Shown here piece after piece: positions 20,321 to 38,279 of a DNA stretch of 64,000 bases. The stretch comes from Streblospio benedicti (taxonomy: Eukaryota > Annelida > Polychaeta > Spionida > Spionidae), in the NCBI GenBank assembly GCA_019095985.1, contig CM032662.1, forward strand, positions 9,445,022-9,509,021, given 5' to 3'. How positions within the stretch are numbered: position 1 is the first letter of the stretch; each line of letters begins with the position of its first letter. The position numbers were made by a program, and so were the translations under genes. The notes beneath the pieces are model-generated. The model was given only the letters and a program-made list of their open reading frames with translations. It did not search any database and was not told where the DNA came from.

Positions 20321-20840
20321 CATCTGCATAACCGAATAAGAAAGCCTTGCTTTAGATTTAGCAGTCTGAAAAACCTGTGGAAGAAAAGTCTCTCTGAATC
20401 TGGAGACAGCCAGAGCCGAAAATCAGCAAAAGAAACAGACATGGAAGTAATTGGCTACCTCAGCTCAGGAATGCTCCACCGTTACCTGTCAGAAGTGTGA
20501 GAGAACTCCACCATTCGCGTATAGGCTTGCTCAGCCAGCCAGAAGAGACGCTGCAACCATACACGCCGACTTTTGTTTTTGTATCAAGAGTGTGATGACA
20601 GCTGGGTGAAACACATTTAAGTTTCAGTTACATAGCTAGCCATGGATACAATCGCTCACACACATTTATCTACCGGGCAAGTATCTATTATTTGTTGATA
20701 CCACGAAGTAAACACCAGGTAACCCAGGGTTTCCTCACTCAAATGTAAATGAAAAGGCGAGCACATGTCCCTTTTCTTATTAGATATAGCCACGCATTAA
20801 TTTCGCACCATATGAAATACAAAAAATTTAAAGTTGACGA

Positions 20841-21266
20841 TTAAGGGACCATTCAGTATTTATGACAGGGTGGGGTAAGGATTTTAGGACGGGCCATGAA
20901 CTTTTGTCACAATGTTTGGAGGGGGGCTAATTTTTTTCACACACTTTTGAGGGGGGCTATCAATTTTTCACATAGAATTTACCCCTATTTTTTTTTTGAG
21001 ATTCTGGTACTAAAATTTACTGTTTTTATATTATGGATATCCATCAAATACATATTTTAGTTAACCGACAATGAATGCGTTAACTGCTGGGGGTCAGGTG
21101 GGTGGGGGGTGTGTGGGTGGGGGGGGGGGTCATCAATTTTGTCACATGAAATTGAATTGAGTTTACAATTTTTTCACAGAGGTTTGAGGGGGGGGGGCTA
21201 TTAATTTTTCACAGCAATTTGGAAAATCCTCCTACCCACCCTGTCAAAATTCTGAATGGTCCCTAA
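20841..21266. mobile_element. Palindromic MITE, copy 2
   Basis: Same family as the element at 18949: starts TTAAGGGACCATTCAGTATT and ends GAATGGTCCCTAAG. It has an internal G-run expansion near 21110-21135. It stands just before the second copy of the duplicated block. Confidence 0.75.
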
Positions 21267-21292
21267 GAAAGATAAGATAGTGTTATCGTCTT

Positions 21293-21803
21293 TAGGGTGA
21301 GGTTTGTGAGAACCCAAAGGCATTTCCCCAGGCTATATGGTTTATGGCCACTTTCCATGTCTGGGGAAAGTGGGTGGAATTTTGCAGCCTCCGTCCGTCC
21401 ACTGACATTGAGTGATGACATTGTCAGTATCAGTCAAAATGAAGTAATGTCTGACTTTTACAGTCAAGGTGGACATGTGATGTCTTTTTACAATAAATTG
21501 CAAAACTCAGTATTTGTGCTTTAATTTGTTCAACAGTAAATGGGTGTTTTGAATAGCACACATAAGGAGCCATTTATTTTCATTACATAGCACATAGCAA
21601 AAAAGATATTATTTCCAAATAGCAACACATAGCACACAATTTAATTTTTAAATACATGTATCTCAAAGAAGTTAAGTTATTTTGGAATGATATAGCACCA
21701 ATGAATTATGCAGGCCCTATAAGGCCACAGCATGGTTACCCAATGTCCACTGCATTTGATCACCCATCCACCACCAGCTGTGCAGGATGTCCACATATCA
21801 AAA
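21293..21803. repeat. Duplicated block, copy 2
   Basis: Near-identical to 19391-19885, differing by small indels such as an added aaggccac near 21720. See copy 1. Confidence 0.85.
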
Positions 21804-22224
21804 AACGTTTTAGTCATGTTGAGTCAAAATTCGAGATGTAAGTATTTCACCGATATTGTACGCAATAATCATTATAAATTTGTCAGATAAAGGTATTATA
21901 CTCCGGAGGTATTGTCCATCACCGACGTGTCGGAGTTACACCGTCGGGAACATCTGCCGTGGCGCGTGTCCAAAGCTTGTTAGAACTCGGCCGGTGGCTT
22001 AACGGTGTCATGTGTTATCGTCTTTATATTCGAGGAATCGTCCACGCGGTGAAATTATCAATTCATCATGGACAAGCTCCGCATAGTTGGTCTAATTTTT
22101 ACATATTTCGGGCGGTTATCGCAAAATCACTTGGCATAGGTCAGGTAAATATGACATATATTACCAATTAGTGTGCAATATGTGAGGTATACAGATGAAG
22201 AACTTTGAAGACATTGCCTTCTAG
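21804..22224. other. 5' region of the C1q-domain gene
   Basis: The first exon of the C1q gene should be here or further left. Two options are visible. One frame ends at the donor at 22139|22140 in the correct phase but has no ATG near its start and no signal peptide. A second frame (ATG at 22068, MDKLRIVGLIFTYF) looks like a signal peptide but reaches a stop at 22137 before any donor in phase. Neither is certain. Confidence 0.35.
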
Positions 22225-24251
22225 ATGTCAGTTCAAGACTTGATGCGTTGGAGTCTCTTGTGAGGACACTGGCGGAGGAAAACAGCCAGTTGAAGCAATC
22301 GATGTCAGGAACAAGCTCGTTCGTTGGTAAACATTTTTATTGTTATTGATCTGCAATTGCAACGTATATTGCCGTTCTTCTTGCGTTGTGCATGCACTTA
22401 AATAGCGGCGTACAATGATGGCACCTTCAGAGGCCGGCAATTCTTCAAGTCTACCAACTCTGACCAATATTTGAACTTTCGTGCTTATAACAATTCTACC
22501 ATTGCATATTTTGTTACCTAAATCTGTCAAGGTTAGTGTCAAGAACGAATCAAAGGCCAACCCATACGTGAAAGGGTGTCTGAACAAACGCACCGAATTT
22601 ATGAACACAGGCAATGTTTCTGTGGTCTTCAACCTATACGAGCTCTGAGATCGGTTGAATAATAGGGAGAAATACTCAGAGTGGTTCGCTCAAATTACTA
22701 TTATTTTTTTTAAAATAAGCGGCCATCCACATCCGCATGCACCCATCAGCCCTCCCTAACAAGATGGGTGAAGAAATGTAGTTGCTGTACAGTGCTGCTT
22801 GACTACTTTCAGATACTCCCTATGCCTTTACTGCGACCACCAATGTGGCTGGCTGGGTCGGCTATAATGCTGGAGAGGTAAAGATACGTGCATTGTAATT
22901 GAAATGGCTCTTGACATCGACGTCAAGCACTCTGAAATTCCCGAATACTTTTTTGAATAAAATCCTTCACCATTTCCAGGTGATTGTGTTTCCCAGGGTT
23001 GTGAGCAATGTTGGTAATGGGTATGACGTGAACAACAACCGCTTTACCTGCCCAGTCACCGGTGTCTACACGTTCAATGTAAGAGTCACGTTTATGCAAT
23101 CATTTATGCCAATGACAATGACATGGCATTTAATGCTTAACTTACCACAAACATATTGTCTTGGCATTGTCCCCATGTTCATATTTGAATATCGGGGACA
23201 ATGCGGACACCAAATAACGGCAATGGCAATGTGGGTTTTGCAGGTGCATCTGATGAGTGGTCTGGGTAACCGCGTCATGGCCAGTATAGTGGTGGGTGGA
23301 GAGAGCAAGCTCGGGGTACACGCATACAATGCAGGTATATAATCTTTGGGTTTTAAACCTTTAAATTGCGTGCAAGTCAACCCTTTAAATCATTTCCATG
23401 GTATCAATGGTACCATTCTATCATTCCGTGCAAAAATCAATGCCAATAACCCACGGATTGGTCAATGCTATAAAAACACGGTCCCCCAAAACTACGGCGC
23501 TATTTATTTTCAATACAGTAGGCTAGTAATGGCTGGGAGAGCAACAGTTTAGAAAAGCCGGCGCGCTCAAAACTGTAGGAATTGAGTCCTTAAACAAACG
23601 CTTGAATGTTGAATGTTATAATATGAATTTTAAAAATAAAATGGATTTTAGTCATGATAGAATGATTGACATGTACTCGTGTCAATTGCAAAATGGTGTG
23701 GGCTACGTCTTTGCCGAGGGTGGGGTGGGCGGGTTATACAGGCTTAGGGTTAATAAATCAATTATTTATTTTTGTAGGCTCTAATGGCTGGGCCAACTCT
23801 GGAAATAGCCTTATCACGCGATGTCAGTAAGTGTGTATAGATACATGTACTCTAGAGGTGGTGTGGTGTGGGTTGGGTCAAGGTGGGGTGGGCGGGTTAT
23901 AAGAAAGTTGAAGGTCAAGGGAAAGGCTGAGAAGGGTATTTGTTTGTGTGTGGGGGGGCAAAAATAAATTCAATCAAATGTGGAAAAAGGCTGAAGTAAA
24001 GAAGGATGTGCGAAATAAGACCAACGAAGGGATATGGGATTTCTCGACCCCTCGTAACCCTATAAATTGCTAGATGAATAACCCCGTGCCCATGCTCTAG
24101 ACGATGCTGTACATTATATATAAGTCCATAATTTAATTTCAGAGAAGGTGATACAGTGCAAGTGGTGGCGCCCATTGCTTCGTTCATCTACGAGGATGTC
24201 GACTACTACTTCAACTCTTTTTCCGGAGCGCTGCTTTACCCCAGTGCTTGA
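22225..24251 (+). CDS. C1q-domain protein with short coiled coil (5' end missing)
   Basis: Six exons join in phase: 22225-22326, 22813-22877, 22980-23078, 23244-23334, 23778-23826 and 24143-24251. The first gives a leucine-spaced helix (RLDALESLVRTLAEENSQL), likely a short trimerising coiled coil. The rest is a complete globular C1q domain: PYAFTATTNVAGW, then VIVFPRVVSNVGNGYD, NRFTCPVTGVYTFN, VHLMSGLGN, SLITRCQEGDTVQVV and the final YYFNSFSGALLYPSA. Such proteins are secreted trimers acting as lectin-like recognition molecules; that role is inferred. The C1q domain is cut by four introns, unlike vertebrate C1q genes where it lies in one exon. A signal peptide exon is not resolved. A polyadenylation signal AATAAA lies at 24470-24475. 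Confidence 0.88.
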
Positions 24252-24502
24252 GCCTAATGTTATGACCATTTCAAAAAGTAATTACAGCCACAAATGTTTT
24301 CTTCTTTCATTATTTATTCTTTATAGCAAACTTCATACCTCACAGGAGGTGTGTATAGTTTAGTTTACGCCACCGTGGGCTATAAGTGTTAATATAAAAG
24401 TGAAACTTATATAATAACAGAAACAACAACCACATGGGATCAGCGGTCATTTGATAATGATTTTTTTTCAATAAAGATGTTACTATAGTGTCATCTGAAT
24501 AA

Positions 24503-24602
24503 NNNNNNNNNNNNNNNNNNNNNNNNNNNNNNNNNNNNNNNNNNNNNNNNNNNNNNNNNNNNNNNNNNNNNNNNNNNNNNNNNNNNNNNNNNNNNNNNNN
24601 NN
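24503..24602. other. Assembly gap
   Basis: One hundred N bases. Exons of the coiled-coil gene to the right could be hidden here. Confidence 1.
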
Positions 24603-24926
24603 TTCATTGCCACAAAACTCACGGCCAGCTTGAAGCATAAGGCAACAAGTACGTACATTGACATAGTTTCCCACAATGCATCATTTTTATTCATATGTAA
24701 TAACGTCTGTCTCATTTCTGTAGGTGGTATAACTGTGTGATATTTTATTGATCAGTTACTAGCCTTTGATCTACATCTTTACTCAAATGGCTGAGAAATA
24801 GGGTTCGATTTGCTGACTGAATTAAAAAGTTTTAAAATTTCACATTGTTCTCACTCAAATGTGACAAAGGTTGCCCCCCCCCCATTCCAATCCACTCTAG
24901 TGACATCTCGCCTTCCCTCCTCGCAG

Positions 24927-27480
24927 GCCCGTTTGATGAGAGGCGCGTGAGCGAGCACGTGTCGGCGCTGCTATCATCCCACGGCCTCATGCTTCACAAG
25001 CAGCTGCCCATGTCGGAGCTGACGCGACTTCAGGCCGCCATCGTCACACGGCCAGACTACAACCACCAGGTGGCAGCAAACGCACAGCTACAGGTGAGTT
25101 GACCACCTCCACCAGCACCGCGCAATACCGTACGACTTGCATATCTTGCACTCCGATAATTCAAATTATTTTTATTCACCACCCCATATTCGAGTTTAAT
25201 AGGTCCAACTGTAGATTCAAATAACAATCATTCAGTTAAATACAAGCAAAAGCCTCATGAAAGACATGATCTTGTACACTATGTCTGTGGTACAGCCAGA
25301 ATGCGTTTCAAACAAAGGCTGGTTAGAAGGCATCTTTTTCTATCACATTAACATGTATGACTGTGAAAGGATGCATTTTCATCAGTGATGACAGACTCTT
25401 TCAAGAATTCAAGTGAAGATTTCCTCTATACAGGGAACAAACACGTACAAATAAGAAAGTCCTAGAAACGCTAATTCAATTAATAGCATATATGCATATT
25501 AATACAAGGCCATTTTTGTTTTTCACAGCATGAGGTGGAGCAGCTGAGGGAACAGCTGTGTGAGGAGCAGGACGAGCACCATGTGAGCCGTAACGACCAC
25601 AAGAACGCCGTCACCATGTACAACAACCAGCACAAACAGGTGAGCACTGCTTACAGAATTGCAAGGTTAAGAGTTCAATCTTAAATCAATGAAGTGAGGG
25701 ATTCAGTCTCACAATGCCAAAGTCATGGTTTTGATATTGGTCAGTAGATTTAAACATGCTTCCAATACAAAGCGCACAACAGTTACCCAAGAGTCACAAA
25801 CAATTTTCAAGGAATTTTAGTCAAACCAAACAAGACCTAGTGAGCGAATACCGTGCTCAGAATGTTGTGTTAGAAGATGGCTTATATTTGGCATTACATT
25901 TCTACTTGCAGGTGCAGGAGCTGCGTCTGGAGGTTGAGGAGCTCAAGCACGAGGTAGCGCGCTACAAGCACATGGTAAGCGACATCACTACACAAAAGGC
26001 ATTGCTGCAACAACAGCTCGACAGCACCAAACAGACACTAACAGACAGAGAGCAATCAGACTCATTTGAGCAAAACAGGCATGACTTAACTGAGCTCAAG
26101 GAAATGGAGGTTCAATTGGAGGACATGGAAAACATGGTGAAAGCCCAGGAGTCTCGCATTGCTGAGATGAATTCACAAATAAGCAATGTACTTGGGAAAG
26201 ACACTATCAATAATGAAGATAGCAATAAACTAGAAGAATTGACACATAACCTTATGGAACTGCTGGCTAGGTATTCAGAAAAAGAAAAGGCCAGTCGGAT
26301 GCAAGAAGAAGAAGAAGAAGAAGCAGATAATGAGATTGAATTTAAGGTCAAGGCGGCAAATGCTAAACATACGTCAACAGCTAAAATGAGCCACGAGTCA
26401 GTGACACATAGCCTTATGGAATTGCTGGCTAGGTATTCAGAAATAGAAAAGGTCAGCCGGATGCAAGAAGAAGCAGATAATAAGATTAAAATTCAGGTCA
26501 AGGGGGCAAATGCTAAACATACTTCAACAGCTACAATGAACCACGACACAGTGATACATAGCCTTATGGAATTGCTGGCTAGGTATTTAGAAATAGAAAA
26601 GGTCAGTCAGATGCAAGAAGAAGAAGAAGCAGATAATAAGGTTGAAACTCAGGTCAAGGCAGCAAATGCTAAACATACTTCAAAAGCTAAAATGAACCAC
26701 GATCCAGTGACACATTACCTTATGGAGCTGCTGTCTAGGTATTCAGAAAAAGAAAAGGTCAGCAGTCGGATGCAAGAAGAAGAAGTAGATAATGAGATTG
26801 AAATTCAGGTCAAGGCGGCAAATGCTAAACATACTTCAACAGCTAAAATGAACCATGATCCAGTGAAATATCTACGAAAGAGAATGAAGACTATGAAAAA
26901 GCACATGGAAGAAATGACACGAGACTGGGAAGAAGAAAGACAGGAGTTACAACAAAGGTTAGAAAAAACACAGCTGCACTTGAAATCAAAGACGACAGAA
27001 GTGCGAAAGCTGGAGAACCAGTTGGCCTGCTTCAGCAGTCCTCCCTCCAGTGCCAAAGCGCGGCGTGAAAGTCAAGTGTCTATAGGCTCAGAATACTTCA
27101 CTGTTTGCCGCAAAGCATCCATTGATTTAAATATGACCTGTTCCTTACCAAAAATAGAAGATAGGAAAACCCCTACAGTGCAAAAGGCTTTTCCTAACTC
27201 TCTGCCAAATACCAGTAGTTCTTTTCATCGAAAACAGAAGCAAGAATCAGTTCTCAGTAAATCTTGTCCAGATACAACAAAAGTAACCCATATAGATTTG
27301 AATGGATGCATGAAGAACACTGATGTGAAGCCCATTTATTTATTTAAGAATATCAACGGTAAGACAAAACTATCTCAGAGGAAGAGTGCGGATATACATA
27401 CTAGAAATTCAAATAATCAAGAATCTGTAGAGAACACATTAACAAAATATTACAAACTGAATCAATATAAGCAATCGTAA
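24927..27480 (+). CDS. Coiled-coil protein with internal 50-residue repeats (5' end missing)
   Basis: Three exons join in phase: 24927-25093, 25529-25639 and 25912-27480. The first begins mid-codon after a clear acceptor (cctcctcgcag), so upstream exons are missing. The protein opens with PFDERRVSEHVSALLSSHGL and RPDYNHQVAAN, then turns into heptad-rich coiled coil (QELRLEVEELKHEVARYKHM). Four tandem units of about 50 residues follow (26250-26870), each with LMEL(L)(A/S)RY.E.EK.S..MQEE, then ANAKHTS.A.M.H. After a final coiled coil (RKRMKTMKKHMEEMTRDWEE), the tail is Ser/Lys/Asn-rich and disordered. The large last exon holds 522 residues. A polyadenylation signal AATAAA lies at 27678-27683. 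I do not recognise the family; a cytoskeletal or centrosomal role is a guess. An internal gtaagc at 25975 could allow alternative splicing. Confidence 0.75.
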
Positions 27481-29549
27481 CATTGTGGTAATATGATTGA
27501 AAGGTGATATATTGAAGGCATTTATATGTGTGCAAGGGACTTGAATGTGTTTGTCTGTCAGTCAATTTGGATCCTGACAGAAGATCTTGTCAGCGTTTTC
27601 TATTAGTGTGTGCTGTAAATTGTTAATGCACCCAAAATCAAAACATATCTTCATTATGAGATTAGTGATAGCTTGCAAATAAATTGACTTTTTAAAGAAA
27701 CAAAATCATGCTAAAACTGTTAATGGATACACCAATGTAAAATAAATTTGGAAAATAGTACTCTATTCAGTTTCTTCCTCTCCTCACAGTCATAATTAGC
27801 TATGTGGCAGCGGGGCAACAACATTTAAAAAAAAGTTTGTTTCTGATTCTGGTAGGAAAAAAAGTTTGTGTGGGTGAAAAAGAATGTTTGATCACAAAAG
27901 TCTCCGTAGTCCGTCACCCCACAAATATTTGTCTGATTTGAGGTAAAAAGTAAATTATTTGAATTTATCAAAGAAAAAATATTTACTTTCACAAGAAAAA
28001 AAAATTGTAGCCTCCCCCACTCCCCAAAAATATAGGATGGTTCGTTCCTTCCCGTTCTTGTTTGAGTCTGTCATGGCCAGGCAACAATCACACATTATCA
28101 TGAGTTGCATTTATCATTTGCTGATCCAAAATGCATTTAATATTCTTTAAATGCAATCTTATGGGTATACATATCATATCCGTACAGACTTTAGTATAGA
28201 TTGAGTGTCAGAGCATTTATAAAAGATTGTATAAGGGTTGCATGATAATAACTTCTAGATCTATGGAAGAATGATTCACCAGGTGGTTACATTGTTTGAA
28301 ATCTGGATTCGTGAAACATCCAGGGATCACAAACAATTACACATGTCCCGTATCTACTTCAGGGTAATGGTCATTGTATGTGAATATAACAGAACACAAG
28401 TGATTGTCATCAAATATTCTCATATTTGAAAGGATATTGTAACAAATAGTCATAACATTCTTTAGTAAAGAAGTACCAGTTAAGTATGTTGAATTTACAT
28501 ATAACTAGACCATGTATACTTTGTAAACAATGTACAATTCAAAATTGTGAATAACTGTATATTTTTATTTGATAGAATTAATTTAATGTCAATTACACAC
28601 ATTAAATTTTTGAATAACTGAATAACGAAGATACTAATTTTATTTATAGTCATTACTTAAATTTTTTGTCATAATCTAATTTGATATTATCAATAAATAA
28701 AATCATTTTTGTACTATTAGTGTCTGTTGAATGTTTCATATTATGTAGCTTACGCATCTCTTTTTCTATTCTGTTACGATTTTAAGATATTCACAATGGA
28801 ATCTATCTTATGAGGGCACCTTTGAAAAATGAGAAAAGTATCCATATGCGACAGCTGCCCTAAATGAGATGTTCACTGTATGTATCATAGGCCATTATAT
28901 ATATAATAGGGAAAATGGGAAACGGGTAGACATGAAAAGTGTCCACATAAAACACATGCCCTTGAAAAAGAAGTGGCCACAACAGATCCCACATTAAGTC
29001 TATATGGAATAATCATCCTCGGTCAGATAATAACTTCAAAAGATACCGGTAGTTTAATACTGTAAAAATGTAACAAACTATTAAAGGCCTTCAAAAGTAC
29101 AACATTTGGCAAAAATGCAAGAAACATACTTCTTCCACGTGATTATATTAATCATAACCTAAACATATTCTAACTCATACTCTATGAACCAAAAACTGGG
29201 GCACCAGGTCCTTTGTCAGGCAGAATGTAACATTAGATATAACTTGATAACAGCACACTGAATATCTGGATTTCAATAATGGCTACATTATTTTGAGATC
29301 CCCTCTGATCCGTAAGATCAACTCATACAAATAAAGGAATATCGTAGTTAAGAAAAAGATAAAAACATATCCATAATCTGGTTTTGTATAAGACTTGTAC
29401 AAAATAGCAAAATAGGTTCTCATAAAATTATAATGAAGATCTTAGTATGTAGTAGATAGACACACATATTCTAATAAGAACACATTTTTTGTGCATCCTT
29501 GTGAAATGTGATTGTTGTCAGACATGGTCTTTACTAATGTGTGTCCACT
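27481..29549. other. Gene-poor AT-rich region
   Basis: 3' flank of the coiled-coil gene, then AT-rich sequence without a gene or a repeat that I recognise. Confidence 0.5.
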
Positions 29550-29694
29550 CACTGGCAGATCCAGGTTTTTGGGAAGGGGGGCGCACTCAAGGGATTTCAT
29601 GTGTTTTGTACACAATATCAATGGCAACTCTGATGAAAATGAAATATTTTGGCAAGACAAGCCCCCCCCCCCACTCCCCAGTAACCTGCCTATG
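29550..29694. mobile_element. hAT-like MITE
   Basis: Starts CACTGGCAGATCCAGG and carries GGGGCGCACTCAAGGGATTTC and ATGAAATATTTTGGC; the right end is eroded (CCTGCCTATG). Same family as 19980-20112. Confidence 0.65.
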
Positions 29695-36650
<6,956 letters not shown>

Positions 36651-38279
36651 TTATAAGGCCCAATCATTCCTAGGGCGTGAATTCCTGAGATTGCCGTTGC
36701 ATACCCTGTCTCCCTCCATGTCTCTTCTCAAATTAGCCTGACAATCCGACTGCTTTGGGAAAATCAGTCTACCTATTATGACACTGTTTTCTTCTTCTTG
36801 GATTGTCTCTGCCATGGGCAATGAATGGGGGCTTTGACAGTCATTGGAAAATGAAGACAAATTGTGCAAGGGAGATGCGCTGAGACACGAATTCTCCGTT
36901 GACGTAGGAGAATCACACGTGCTACGGTTGTCGGCTGCGGAGAGACTCGTTCTGTCTTCACTCGGACTATTAAATCCGCACACGCAACACGTGCGTGAAC
37001 AGAGGAGATTTGCCTGTTGTAGCGCAACAGACGACAGCAGGGACTCTTGCACCGTGCCGTTTCGTTTGGAAGCGAGGCTTTCCAGTGACGTACGCGTGTG
37101 ACGCGCGTTTCTCGGAATCGACGCTGCGTTCCGCCGGGAATCTCGACAGCGGAAATCCCGCAGCATAGAGGCGATGGACTTCCGGTGGATGTACATGCAG
37201 AACATGGGATTCAGCAGGGAGTTGGTCGCCATCAAGAGAACGGTAACGCTTGGCAACGAGTGACCCACTTCCGTGTTCTTTCGGTTTGTTACCGTTGCCA
37301 CGATTTGTGAGATGAAGTAGGGAAGGCTGCAGACGGTGTGTGCGCAGACGAACAGTATCATTGTCTGTGCCATGTTCTTCTGCTCGTGTTGTTGCGTGGA
37401 CAAAACGGACGGAGAGGACGACGTCTCGTCGTTACAAGCAGACGAATTCTTGCTGCCGTTCTCCAGACGTGTGTAGCTGTACTTAAGGAATGGGTTCTTG
37501 GCGCCGAACGTGATGTTTCTGTTGAGACGGTGCACGATGAAACCGTAGAAGACGAACATGCACGTGAGCGGCAGAACCCAGCTGAGCGTCAAGTACATTG
37601 CGGTGAAGATGAGATGGAAAATTCCGTAGTACAAATAAGACACGTGGCAGAAGCACGGCTGGCTGGGCGTGCATGTGCACGTGACTTCCATGAAAACGAC
37701 CACGCAGATAATGATGACGTACAGCCACACGCCGGCGGCGATTGCCAAAGTCTTGCCCTTGGTCAGCTTTGAGTAGTAAATGTTGTGCTTGACAATGTAG
37801 AGATATCTGTCGCCGCTCGCGATAGTCAGCGACCACATTATCCCCGCGAATAGCGACTTTTGCGCGGCCATCATGAGTTTGCATAGAGGCTCAGTGTAAA
37901 TAACGTTCAGCAGACTACAAACGAAGACGGGCACGTAAAGCAGCACTGTACACAAGTCCACGCTCGCCATATGCAATGTCAACACGGAGCTGGCGTTCAC
38001 TCGCCCTCTTCTCGAACACGTGATGATGAAAACCAAAGTCCCGTTGAGAATCATTCCAACGAGGCAGAGGAATGCCGAATAGGCCACTGAAACCTTAGCC
38101 GATGCGGTTACAAATGGCCCATTCACGCCCGCTGCTATATCAGTGTCGGGGCTCACTACTGCCATTTCACCTAATGATTCGTGGGTGCCCAATTGGCTTT
38201 CAGAGCTGCTGTTGAAAAACACGGGAGGTGCAATTGTCAGGTTTAATGGAATTTCCGGCTGGTAAAACGTGTCCGCCAT
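36651..38279 (-). CDS. Orphan class A (rhodopsin-like) G-protein-coupled receptor
   Basis: Encodes 542 residues in one exon. The N-terminal tail has possible N-glycosylation sites (NLT, NSS). TM1 has the conserved Asn (GMILNGTLVF), TM2 has LHMASVDL with the conserved Asp, Cys of LCKLMMA starts TM3, and SGDRYLYIV gives the DRY motif. TM5 contains VLPLTCMFVFY. ECL2 is Cys-rich (TCTCTPSQPCFC). TM6 reads FVCAHTVCSLPYF and lacks the usual Trp of CWxP. TM7 reads NSLLNPMFCMY, with Cys where NPxxY has Tyr. The cytoplasmic tail is long, Ser-rich and carries CSRTCCVCGF, which could be palmitoylated. This is a plasma-membrane receptor; ligand unknown. Coding DNA is much more GC-rich than the surroundings. 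No subfamily is clear to me. Confidence 0.9.
   Translation of the reverse strand: MADTFYQPEIPLNLTIAPPVFFNSSSESQLGTHESLGEMAVVSPDTDIAAGVNGPFVTASAKVSVAYSAFLCLVGMILNGTLVFIITCSRRGRVNASSVLTLHMASVDLCTVLLYVPVFVCSLLNVIYTEPLCKLMMAAQKSLFAGIMWSLTIASGDRYLYIVKHNIYYSKLTKGKTLAIAAGVWLYVIIICVVVFMEVTCTCTPSQPCFCHVSYLYYGIFHLIFTAMYLTLSWVLPLTCMFVFYGFIVHRLNRNITFGAKNPFLKYSYTRLENGSKNSSACNDETSSSPSVLSTQQHEQKNMAQTMILFVCAHTVCSLPYFISQIVATVTNRKNTEVGHSLPSVTVLLMATNSLLNPMFCMYIHRKSIASMLRDFRCRDSRRNAASIPRNARHTRTSLESLASKRNGTVQESLLSSVALQQANLLCSRTCCVCGFNSPSEDRTSLSAADNRSTCDSPTSTENSCLSASPLHNLSSFSNDCQSPHSLPMAETIQEEENSVIIGRLIFPKQSDCQANLRRDMEGDRVCNGNLRNSRPRNDWAL

Noticed and set aside
18949-21803. LTR-like direct repeat pair flanking an internal region
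   Set aside because: The repeats contain a palindromic MITE, lack TG..CA ends and a primer-binding site, and the internal part holds no retroviral-type genes; a local duplication fits better.
37338-37884. Open frames overlapping the GPCR in other frames
   Set aside because: High GC content of the receptor gene removes stops in other frames; no domain is seen in them.
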